This document shows positions 1 through 5,768 of a stretch of DNA of 10,088 bases, piece after piece (positions within the stretch are counted from its first letter, which is position 1; every line of letters starts with the position of its first letter). The stretch spans positions 1-10,088 of the forward strand of contig CAMPAJ010000040.1 in assembly GCA_946631805.1 (NCBI GenBank), given 5' to 3'. Below the pieces are notes generated by a model, which saw nothing but the letters and a program-made list of their open reading frames with translations, searched no databases and had not been told where the DNA came from. The position numbers and the translations under genes are program-made. The DNA comes from an uncultured Eggerthellaceae bacterium. GTDB lineage: Bacteria; Actinomycetota; Coriobacteriia; Coriobacteriales; Eggerthellaceae.

Positions 1-2
1 AC

Positions 3-173
3 AAGATCGCCGTCATCAAGGCTGTCCGCGAGATCACGGGCCTGGGCCTGAAGGAGGCCAAGGAGGCCGTGGAGAGCGCCCCGAAGGCTATCCAGGAGGG
101 CGTTGCCAAGGACAAGGCCGAGGAGATCAAGGCCAAGCTCGAGGAAGCTGGTGCTGCTGTTACCCTGAAGTAA
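3..173 (+). CDS. rplL: Ribosomal protein L7/L12, C-terminal part (5' end outside window)
   Basis: The first codons of the window read in frame into the conserved L7/L12 C-terminal globular domain. The hallmark block [18 protein letters not shown] is followed by a KxxAEEIKxKLEEAGAxVTLK ending, then TAA at 171-173. About 56 of the usual 120-125 residues are present; the N-terminal dimerisation domain and hinge lie upstream of the window. L7/L12 is the multicopy stalk protein of the large ribosomal subunit that recruits translation factor GTPases. The gene normally sits in the rplJ-rplL-rpoB-rpoC cluster. Here it is followed at once by an intrinsic terminator and then by non-ribosomal genes, so rpoB is not directly adjacent. 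Identification is very secure; only the length is cut by the window edge. Confidence 0.97.
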   Translation, partial: KIAVIKAVREITGLGLKEAKEAVESAPKAIQEGVAKDKAEEIKAKLEEAGAAVTLK

Positions 174-196
174 CAACTGCTGCCTAGGCAATCAAA

Positions 197-226
197 GCCC
201 GTCTGCGCGCGCAGGCGGGCTTTTTT
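197..226 (+). terminator. Rho-independent terminator after rplL
   Basis: A 10-bp stem pairs 197-206 with 211-220, with one T-G wobble and a GCGC tetraloop. It is followed directly by six T residues (221-226). It begins 24 bases after the rplL stop codon and faces the plus strand, so it should end the rplL transcript. Confidence 0.93.
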
Positions 227-252
227 GTGGGCATCCCCGGGCGCTCGAGGGG

Positions 253-280
253 TTATAGTGGGACGAAATGACGAAAGGGG
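253..280 (+). promoter_or_regulatory. Possible -10 element and RBS for the DUF4013 gene
   Basis: TATAGT at 254-259 resembles a -10 hexamer. A purine-rich Shine-Dalgarno sequence, AAAGGGG, lies at 274-280, six bases before the ATG at 287. No convincing -35 box is visible, because the spacer falls into GC-rich sequence right after the rplL terminator. The RBS is credible; the promoter is tentative. Confidence 0.35.
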
Positions 281-286
281 CCATCG

Positions 287-1180
287 ATGCAGATTAAGTA
301 TTTTCAGACCGCATGGAACGACATAAAGAACTCTCCTGGTTGGTTTGGGAAAATGTGCCTGCTGGCGCTCGTCGGCTTCGTTCCCGTATTTGGCCAGATC
401 GTTCAGTACGGCTATTTGTACGGGTGGGCACGTGAAGCTGCCTGGGGCGTTCACGAGCCGCTCCCGCAAAAGATTTTCGGCAACGAGGATGGCAAGCTGT
501 ACCGCCGTGGATGGTTCATCTTGGTTATCGTATTCGTGTTTGGCCTCGTGCCGGCTATCGTCACTGGCATAGGCTCATCGATGCAGCAATCCGGGGTATC
601 CGCCATCGTTTACGACGGGAGCGCCTCTATGAGTGCGTTCGCTTCGATAGGCGGGCTTATCTATTTCGTAGGTATCATACTGAGCTTGTTTATGACGGTT
701 TTAGCATGGGTCGGTTCCATGCGCGCCGCGATTTACGACCGTCTGTCTGCCGGCTTCCAATTTGGCATGTTGTGGAAGATGCTGCGCCACGACACCAACG
801 GCCTGTTGCGCGTGCTCGGCATGAATCTGCTCGTCAGCCTAATCGTGGGGCTCGTGATAGGCTTCGTTATCTCGATTTTGCTGACGGTCGCCATCGTTGC
901 GGGCGTGGCCGCCATGGCAAGCGCGGGATTCCAATTCGAATCCCTTCAGAGCATGACGGATATCCAGGCCGCGGTGTTCGTGATGCAGCTGTTCGGCTCG
1001 GCGGGCGTGATCGGCATCCTGTGCTTCTTGGCCACCGCATATCTCATCATGCTCATGAGTGCATTCGTCGAAATGCTGACCGCTCGGGCCCTTGGTTATT
1101 GGGCATGGCAGTTCGACGTGCCGCACTGGCGTGGCCAGAACGATCCCATGCCCTTCGAGTTCGGGTCCAACCAGGCATAA
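287..1180 (+). CDS. DUF4013 family multi-pass membrane protein
   Basis: This is a 297-residue integral membrane protein. Hydrophobic segments lie at about residues 22-44, 76-97, 118-146, 178-210 (long, perhaps two spans) and 236-262. The early GYLYGWARE motif after the first span, and the repeated hydrophobic blocks separated by a helix with MRAAIYDRL, fit the DUF4013 family. That family consists of membrane proteins of unknown function, and no enzymatic residues can be recognised. The C-terminus is a short soluble tail (YWAWQFDVPHW then NDPMPFEF). The ATG at 287 is chosen because AAAGGGG precedes it at good spacing. The gene stands alone: a terminator precedes it and the next gene is convergent. 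Its stop codon lies 10 bases before the long palindrome of copy A, which may serve as its 3' end. The family assignment is from memory of sequence style and not from a search. Confidence 0.85.
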   Translation: MQIKYFQTAWNDIKNSPGWFGKMCLLALVGFVPVFGQIVQYGYLYGWAREAAWGVHEPLPQKIFGNEDGKLYRRGWFILVIVFVFGLVPAIVTGIGSSMQQSGVSAIVYDGSASMSAFASIGGLIYFVGIILSLFMTVLAWVGSMRAAIYDRLSAGFQFGMLWKMLRHDTNGLLRVLGMNLLVSLIVGLVIGFVISILLTVAIVAGVAAMASAGFQFESLQSMTDIQAAVFVMQLFGSAGVIGILCFLATAYLIMLMSAFVEMLTARALGYWAWQFDVPHWRGQNDPMPFEFGSNQA

Positions 1181-1190
1181 GAACCCGTTT

Positions 1191-1436
1191 CGTCTCGGCT
1201 CGGGAAGCGCCCGCGCGCAGCCCGGGAGGCGCCGTCCAGGTCGCTTCGCGCTATTTCGCCCATTCAACTGCGCAAACGAAGGCGGCGATTAGCGCGCGCA
1301 AGTGGCTTTCCCACATCTTCGGTGCTGCCGCTTGCTTGCATTGCCGCCTTCTTGAATGCGCTGTTGAATGGACGGCGCTCAGGAGACCTGGACGGCGCCT
1401 CCCGGGCCGCGCGCGGGCGCTTCCCGAGCCGAGACG
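1191..1436 (+). repeat. Long palindromic element, copy A (246 bases, structure-conserved family)
   Basis: The outer arms 1191-1242 and 1385-1436 are 52-base inverted repeats with one mismatch (A1219 against C1408). The pairing continues inward. Stem 2 pairs 1260-1273 with 1358-1371 (14 bp, one T-T mismatch), and stem 3 pairs 1278-1286 with 1343-1351 (9 bp, perfect). A 56-base apical region spans 1287-1342. Between outer arm and stem 2 lie two opposed, largely unpaired segments: 1243-1257 (GCTTCGCGCTATTTC) and 1374-1385 (GGCGCTCAGGAG). Both recur exactly in copy B at 9713-9937. The element begins 10 bases after the DUF4013 stop and ends 15 bases before the arsR stop, so it fills the gap between convergent genes. 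There is no T-tract on either side, no target duplication that I could see, and no transposase. Possible roles are a bidirectional transcription stop, an RNA 3'-end protector, a small RNA, or a MITE-like repeat. The structure is certain; the role is unknown. Confidence 0.9.
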
Positions 1437-1451
1437 CGTAGCAGGTGCGAA

Positions 1452-1787
1452 CTATTCGCACACGTGGTGCATGCCCTGGGCGAGCATGGTGTACACGTGG
1501 TCGTCGGCGAGCGAGTACACGACGTTCTTGCCGTCGCGCTGGAATTTGACAAGGCGTGCAGCCTTTAGAATGCGCAGCTGATGCGAAACGGCGCTTTGCG
1601 TCGCGCCGACGGCCTCGGCTATGTCGGCGACACGGCGCTCTTCCGACATGAGGGAGTACAGGATCTTTATGCGCGTCGTATCCGAGAAAACTTTGAACAG
1701 GTCGGCAAGGTCGTAGAGTATTTCCTCGTCCGGTAGCGTTTCATCGAACTGCTCATGTGCTTGGTCGTGATTCTCGTTGTGCTCCAT
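1452..1787 (-). CDS. ArsR/SmtB family metal-sensing repressor, probably zinc-responsive
   Basis: This winged-helix repressor has 111 residues from the ATG whose first base is 1787. That start is preceded by GGGAGA at suitable spacing. A longer reading from 1805 adds six residues but has no RBS. The ArsR core is clear: LFKVFSDTTRIKIL at about 30-43 and the recognition helix TQSAVSHQLRILKAARLV at 63-80, followed by the wing (RDGKNVVYSL). The last helix carries D95, H97, H108 and the final residue E111. Their spacing, D-x-H-x10-H-x2-E, is exactly that of the SmtB alpha-5 zinc site, so apo-protein repression relieved by Zn(II) or a similar ion is expected. The alpha-3 cysteine motif (ELCVCD-like) is absent, reading ERRVAD. 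The N-terminus has three histidines spaced four apart (H3, H7, H11), which could add a metal ligand. The gene is divergent from the ABC exporter, its likely target, and presumably regulates itself. Confidence 0.93.
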   Translation of the reverse strand: MEHNENHDQAHEQFDETLPDEEILYDLADLFKVFSDTTRIKILYSLMSEERRVADIAEAVGATQSAVSHQLRILKAARLVKFQRDGKNVVYSLADDHVYTMLAQGMHHVCE

Positions 1788-1859
1788 GGAATCTCCCGTC
1801 GTCATATTCGGGGAGCGCGCGGCGTGCTTCCCCTCTAGTTTTTCTTGTCAGCTAGTTTA

Positions 1860-1867
1860 GCGTACGC
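1860..1867. promoter_or_regulatory. Perfect 8-bp palindrome in the divergent arsR/ABC region
   Basis: GCGTACGC lies between the arsR start and the ABC operon. Outer TT (1856-1857) and AA (1870-1871) extend the dyad after a two-base mismatch on each side. It could be an operator shared by the divergent genes, but the sequence is GC-rich, unlike typical AT-rich SmtB sites. Confidence 0.25.
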
Positions 1868-1916
1868 ATAAGCAAATTGGCGTCGGCTCCCGATGTTGTT
1901 GCTCGACGTTTGCCGT

Positions 1917-1950
1917 TATAAGGAGTAAGATATGGTGAACAATAAGTTAA
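1917..1950 (+). promoter_or_regulatory. Candidate promoter and ArsR operator upstream of the ABC operon
   Basis: A -10-like TATAAG sits at 1917-1922, with no good -35 box. Just downstream, TGAACAATAAGTTAA (1936-1950) forms an imperfect dyad: TGAAC against GTTAA, four of five pairs. Its TGAACA half matches the core half-site of SmtB/ArsR operators. A repressor bound here would block the start of transcription. The RBS AAGGAG at 1951-1956 follows at once. This is a motif match by eye only. Confidence 0.35.
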
Positions 1951-1963
1951 AAGGAGCTAACAC

Positions 1964-2671
1964 GTGGGAGAACCTTTCCTGCAAATCAAGGACCTTCGCA
2001 AGCATTATGGCGAAGGCGAAGCCAAAGTCGAAGTGCTGCGGGGTATAACGCTCGACATAAACGCTGGCGAGGTGTGCGTGCTGCTCGGGCCGTCGGGCTC
2101 GGGCAAGTCGACGTTCCTAAACCTGGTGGGCGGTCTGGAGCCAGCCGACGGCGGCACGATTCGCGTCGGGCAAACCGACCTCACGAGCTTGCGCGACAAG
2201 GATCTAGTGGAGTACCGCAGGCGTGAGCTGGGGTTCGTGTTCCAGTTCTATAACTTGGTCCCCGACCTGACCGTAACCGAGAACATCGAGGTATGCGAGT
2301 GCTTATCCTCGAATCCCCTTCCCATGGATGACTTGCTCCGCTCGCTGGGGTTGTGGGAGCACAGGAGGAAGTTTCCGCACGAGATATCGGGTGGTCAGCA
2401 GCAGCGTTGCGCTATCGGTCGCGCTCTGGTGAAAAATCCCAGCCTGTTGCTGTGCGATGAGCCAACTGGCGCACTGGATTACAAGACCTCGAAAGAAATC
2501 CTCGAGCTCATGGAACAGGTCAATCGCCAGTACGGGTGCACGATAGTCATCGTGACGCACAACGACGCCATCAAGAACATGGCTCATCGCATTCTGCGTT
2601 TGCGCGACGGATGCATGGTTGGCGACGAGCTCAATGCCCACGTGATGCCGGCCCGGGAGCTCACATGGTAG
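1964..2671 (+). CDS. ABC transporter ATP-binding protein, MacB/LolD-like
   Basis: This 235-residue ATPase has every expected motif: Walker A GPSGSGKST at 42-50, Q-loop glutamine Q94 (VFQFYNL), signature ISGGQQQR at 141-148, Walker B LLLCDEP at 161-167 with catalytic E166, D-loop GALD at 169-172, and switch histidine H199. The layout and the PTGALD and THN motifs match the MacB/LolD/FtsE class, which drives FtsX-type permeases. These export lipids, peptides or drugs, or transmit force across the membrane, rather than importing solutes. It starts with GTG at 1964, preceded by AAGGAG at 1951-1956. It lies 59 bases upstream of its permease gene and divergent from the ArsR gene. The substrate cannot be read from the sequence; the ArsR partner suggests a metal- or stress-linked role, which is inference. 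Confidence 0.96.
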   Translation: MGEPFLQIKDLRKHYGEGEAKVEVLRGITLDINAGEVCVLLGPSGSGKSTFLNLVGGLEPADGGTIRVGQTDLTSLRDKDLVEYRRRELGFVFQFYNLVPDLTVTENIEVCECLSSNPLPMDDLLRSLGLWEHRRKFPHEISGGQQQRCAIGRALVKNPSLLLCDEPTGALDYKTSKEILELMEQVNRQYGCTIVIVTHNDAIKNMAHRILRLRDGCMVGDELNAHVMPARELTW

Positions 2672-2730
2672 CCTGCGCGTTTGACGAAAGCGCATGCCCT
2701 GCCTCCACGCTCCGTAGGCGGTGGTAGCTG

Positions 2731-5169
2731 ATGGCCTCGCCCCTGCGCAAGCGCTTGCCGCGCGAGCTAAAGAACAACCTGGGCAAGTACCTGGGCATGT
2801 TCCTGCTGCTCTCGGTAGCCATAGCGTTTACGTCGGGCTTTTTGGTGGCTGCTTCGTCTATCGAGCTCATCGGTACGAGCATGCGCGATGATTACGTTAC
2901 CGAGGATGGTCATTTCGCGACGACGTTCGAGGCGGACAAAGGCGCGATAGAAGCCGTCGAGGAACTCGGCTGCACGGTCGAGCCCCAGTTTTACTACGAT
3001 GCGCCCCTGAGCTTCCAAACTCAGGCGTCCGACAATACTCAAGCGCGCGTGTTCGTTAATCGCAGTGAGCGCAATCAGGCCATATATTGCGAGGGACGCG
3101 CCCCGCAGACAGCCGACGAAGTGGCGTTCGACCGCGTGTTCTGCCAGAACAATGCGCTCGCGGTCGGCGATTCCGTGACGCTTGCGGGCAGGGACATGAC
3201 CGTTTCGGGCATCATGACGCTGTCGGATTACACGTGTTTGTTCCAGAACAATTCCAGCTTCATCTTCAATGCCCTGAGCTTCACGACGGCCCAAGTGACT
3301 CAAGAATGCTTCGACGCCATAGACGAAGGGTCGCTCATATACTGTTACGCGTTTTACGTTGACGACCGTTCCATGTCGCTTGTCGACCGCGTCTCGCTCG
3401 AGGAGGACATGGTCGACACGTTGGCGGACGAAGGGGAGTTGATTACCGACTTCGTCGACTGCGCTGCAAATCAAGCCATGACGTACGCGCTCGATGATAC
3501 GCAGGGCGACCAGATGATGTGGCAGATCCTGCTTGCCATGCTCATCGTCATCATGGCGTTCGTGTTCGTGGTTCTTACCGATGCGACAATCGAGGAAGAA
3601 AGCGCCGTCATTGGCACGTTGCTCGCCAGCGGCTGGCGCAAGCGCGAGCTCATCGCCCATTACATGACGTTGCCCACGCTCGTGGGCGTGGCGGGCGCCG
3701 TGGTCGGCAACGTCGTGGGGTACACGCTGCTCGTCTTGCCCATGCAAAACTTGTACTACCACTCCTACGGCTTTCCTCCGTATCATACGACCTGGAATAC
3801 GCGCGTCTTTATTATGACAACGGTTGTACCGCTCGTGTTGTTGCTGGTCATCACGCTCGTCGGCTTGCTACGCCGCATGCGCGCGACGCCGCTGCAGTTC
3901 CTTCGCCGCGAGGTGTCGCGCCGCTCCAAGCGCTCGGGCATGCAGCTGCCTGCGCGCTTGCCGTTTGCCACGCGGTTCCGGCTGCGCGTGTTCCTGCGCA
4001 ATCTTTCCCATTTCGCAACGCTGTTCTTCGGCATTATGTTCGGGAGCTTGCTCTTGCTGTTTGGCTTGGCCATGATGCCGCTCATGAACCACTTTGCAGA
4101 AGAATCGGCGAAAGACGTTCCCGCGCAGCACCTGTACATGCTCAAGACGCCCGTCGAAATCGACGTGAGCAAGGCGCAGCGCGAATCATATGCGGCGGCC
4201 GAAGAGCTGATGACGACCGAGGACTTAGGCAGCATCGACCCGACGCGGCTTTTGTCGCTGTACCTTCTGGCGGCGGGCGTTGACGAAGACGATAACGTGG
4301 CCAACACCGAAGAAAACACGCCGGAAGCCATCGCCCAGGCCGAGAAATTCGCCGCGACGACGCTCGAAACCGCTCGTCGCTTCGGCGATCTGAACGAATC
4401 CATTACCGTGTATGGCATCCAGGAAGGCTCACGGTATTGGCACGACATAGGCGTGCGCGATGGCCATGCGTGCGTCGGGCTCGGCGTCCAGCAGAAATGC
4501 GCCGTGGAACTAGGGGTGCCCAGAACGTTCGTCGACAAGTACACCGGCGATACCTACGATATTACGTTTGACGAAGTGTGCGGGAGCACGACGACGATGA
4601 ACGTGTACTTGAGCCTTAACGACTTCAACAAACTCCTGGACAACGACTCCGATTACTTCAGCGGATATGCGTCGGACGAGCCGCTCAACCTTAACACCCG
4701 CTACGTTGCGACGGAAGTGACGCCCGAGCAGATGCTGGCCGTGGCCGATCAGCTGCAGAGCTCGATGGGCGCGCTGGCCCAAAGCCTGCTGTACGCCGTT
4801 GTACCGCTGTTCCTCATCCTCATCTACTTGCTGACCAAGACCGTTATCGATCGAAGCGCGCGTGCCATTTCGTACATGAAGGTATTCGGGTACCGCGATC
4901 GCGAGGTATCGCGTTTGTACGTGCGCTCCATAACGTGGACCGTGCTCGTATCGCTTGTTGCCTGCCTGCCCATAATCATAGGCGGTCTGGATGTGATCGT
5001 TCAGATCATGATGTCGCGGTATTCCGGCAATCTCGAGCTCTACGTCGAGCCTATATGCCTCGTCGAGGAGGTCTTGATCGGCGCCGCCACCTATGCCGCC
5101 GTGGCATTCGTTCACGTGCGCCGCATTCGCAAGGTGCCCTTGGCCCTGGCCATGAAGGTCCAGGAGTGA
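2731..5169 (+). CDS. FtsX/MacB-type ABC transporter permease, two FtsX domains
   Basis: This 812-residue membrane protein is the partner of the preceding ATPase. Predicted topology: a basic N-terminus (RKRLPRELKNN), TM1 at about 22-43, a large extracellular domain to about 260, then TM2 at 263-285, TM3 at 313-335 and TM4 at 360-382. A basic cytoplasmic linker (about 383-425) leads to TM5 at 427-451, a second extracellular domain of about 230 residues, TM6 at 685-706, TM7 at 733-760 and TM8 at 778-797. The TM2-4 and TM6-8 blocks are FtsX domains, with coupling motifs such as LLASGWRKRELI and YMKVFGYRDREV. This duplicated eight-span layout is typical of Gram-positive FtsX-like permeases, in contrast to four-span MacB. 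No signal or lipobox is needed. The ATG at 2731 is the first usable start, since an in-frame TAG lies at 2725-2727; its RBS is weak (GGCGGTGG). The 59-base gap to the ATPase gene contains a small TGCGC/GCGCA hairpin (2674-2694). Confidence 0.94.
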   Translation: MASPLRKRLPRELKNNLGKYLGMFLLLSVAIAFTSGFLVAASSIELIGTSMRDDYVTEDGHFATTFEADKGAIEAVEELGCTVEPQFYYDAPLSFQTQASDNTQARVFVNRSERNQAIYCEGRAPQTADEVAFDRVFCQNNALAVGDSVTLAGRDMTVSGIMTLSDYTCLFQNNSSFIFNALSFTTAQVTQECFDAIDEGSLIYCYAFYVDDRSMSLVDRVSLEEDMVDTLADEGELITDFVDCAANQAMTYALDDTQGDQMMWQILLAMLIVIMAFVFVVLTDATIEEESAVIGTLLASGWRKRELIAHYMTLPTLVGVAGAVVGNVVGYTLLVLPMQNLYYHSYGFPPYHTTWNTRVFIMTTVVPLVLLLVITLVGLLRRMRATPLQFLRREVSRRSKRSGMQLPARLPFATRFRLRVFLRNLSHFATLFFGIMFGSLLLLFGLAMMPLMNHFAEESAKDVPAQHLYMLKTPVEIDVSKAQRESYAAAEELMTTEDLGSIDPTRLLSLYLLAAGVDEDDNVANTEENTPEAIAQAEKFAATTLETARRFGDLNESITVYGIQEGSRYWHDIGVRDGHACVGLGVQQKCAVELGVPRTFVDKYTGDTYDITFDEVCGSTTTMNVYLSLNDFNKLLDNDSDYFSGYASDEPLNLNTRYVATEVTPEQMLAVADQLQSSMGALAQSLLYAVVPLFLILIYLLTKTVIDRSARAISYMKVFGYRDREVSRLYVRSITWTVLVSLVACLPIIIGGLDVIVQIMMSRYSGNLELYVEPICLVEEVLIGAATYAAVAFVHVRRIRKVPLALAMKVQE

Positions 5170-5180
5170 GTTTTCTGCAA

Positions 5181-5201
5181 ACCCTAGTGTTCTGTTAGGG
5201 T
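5181..5201 (+). other. Small hairpin after the ABC permease gene
   Basis: ACCCTA (5181-5186) and TAGGGT (5196-5201) form a 6-bp stem with a nine-base loop, 11 bases after the permease stop. No T-run follows, so it is at best a weak or factor-dependent 3' end. Confidence 0.4.
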
Positions 5202-5220
5202 ATTAGCTCTATGATGGCGA

Positions 5221-5655
5221 TTGGTTTTTGGCAATCTGCTAGGCTACGTCAGGAGCGCGAATGAGGTCGTGCCAGGATTGACCATGATGACGCAGGTCGT
5301 GTCGCTATTGTTGCTATTCGGCCCCGGCAACTCTGTTCGGGAGGACGGCTGGGTGGCCAGCGCGAATGGCAATCGAGTCGTGAGATGGGGGTGTGCAACG
5401 TTGGAGATAATCGGAGTCGTGCCGACCGAAGACGAGCCGGTTAGCTTCAAGGCGCGCCGCTATGCACGCGGATGCGTTCCCACCGACATGGTGACCAAGG
5501 CCATTAGGGCGCGCATACCCGTCCTGGTAAGCAAGTCGGTTGCCACCGACAAAACCGTCGAAATCGCCCGCTCGCTCAACCTCACGCTCATATGCAAGGC
5601 AACCCCTCAATCCATAGACGTGCTATGCGATTCGGCGTGTTGCGCTGACTTCTAA
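5221..5655 (+). pseudogene. fdhD: Decayed C-terminal remnant of fdhD (formate dehydrogenase accessory sulfurtransferase)
   Basis: An open frame of up to 144 codons, starting at TTG with no RBS, ends in a recognisable FdhD C-terminus. The block VPTDMVTKAIRARIPVLVSK, then VATDKTVEIARSLNLTLI (about residues 86-127), matches the family pattern of [T]SGR-x-x-x-[DE]MV-x-KA...GIPVLVS-x-[SA]-x-PT...A-x-x-x-LTL. Faint, shortened traces of earlier blocks occur: LFGPGNSVRED where FdhD has LFxxTGG...RED, and NRVVRWG where it has DKVIGWA. The GRHN motif is lost (GWVASANG) and the SGR motif reads RGC. The whole N-terminal half with the sulfurtransferase CxxC motif is missing; intact FdhD has about 260-280 residues. 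Third positions remain G/C-rich, as expected of a once-coding frame. FdhD normally passes sulfur from IscS to the molybdenum cofactor of formate dehydrogenase. No formate dehydrogenase gene is nearby. Most likely a pseudogene; a diverged short protein is possible. Confidence 0.6.
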
Positions 5656-5712
5656 CGCGGTGTTTGGATTGGCCGAGCTTTTGCGGCCGACAATGCGAAC
5701 AGATGCCGTGTG

Positions 5713-5721
5713 TGGTACATT
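5713..5721 (+). promoter_or_regulatory. Possible extended -10 promoter for the coiled-coil gene
   Basis: TGGTACATT combines an extended -10 TGn with TACATT, 47 bases before the ATG at 5769. It has the same TGG-TA-xxx-T form as the candidate ahead of the flavodiiron gene. No -35 box is clear. Confidence 0.35.
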
Positions 5722-5768
5722 TAATAGCTAACCGAAAACAATAGCGATTTACGAGAGCTGTGACGCCC

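Noticed and set aside
1191..1436. Open frames running through copy A on both strands (Arg/Pro/Gly/Ala-rich)
   Set aside because: The palindrome makes both strands read similar Arg/Pro-rich peptides. No RBS, no consistent frame between copies A and B, and selection appears to act on base pairing and not on codons.
1191..1436. Integron attC site or insertion sequence ends
   Set aside because: No GTTRRRY/RYYYAAC core pair at the element ends, no integrase or transposase in the window, and no target-site duplication visible at either copy.
511..1581. Plus-strand open frame of 356 codons overlapping DUF4013 and the palindrome
   Set aside because: It lies in another frame of a clear membrane protein gene, then runs through copy A and antisense to arsR. 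Its composition is Arg/His-rich with no domain.
5170..5220. Intrinsic terminator after the ABC permease
   Set aside because: The ACCCTA/TAGGGT hairpin is short and has no T-run, so it is listed only as a hairpin.
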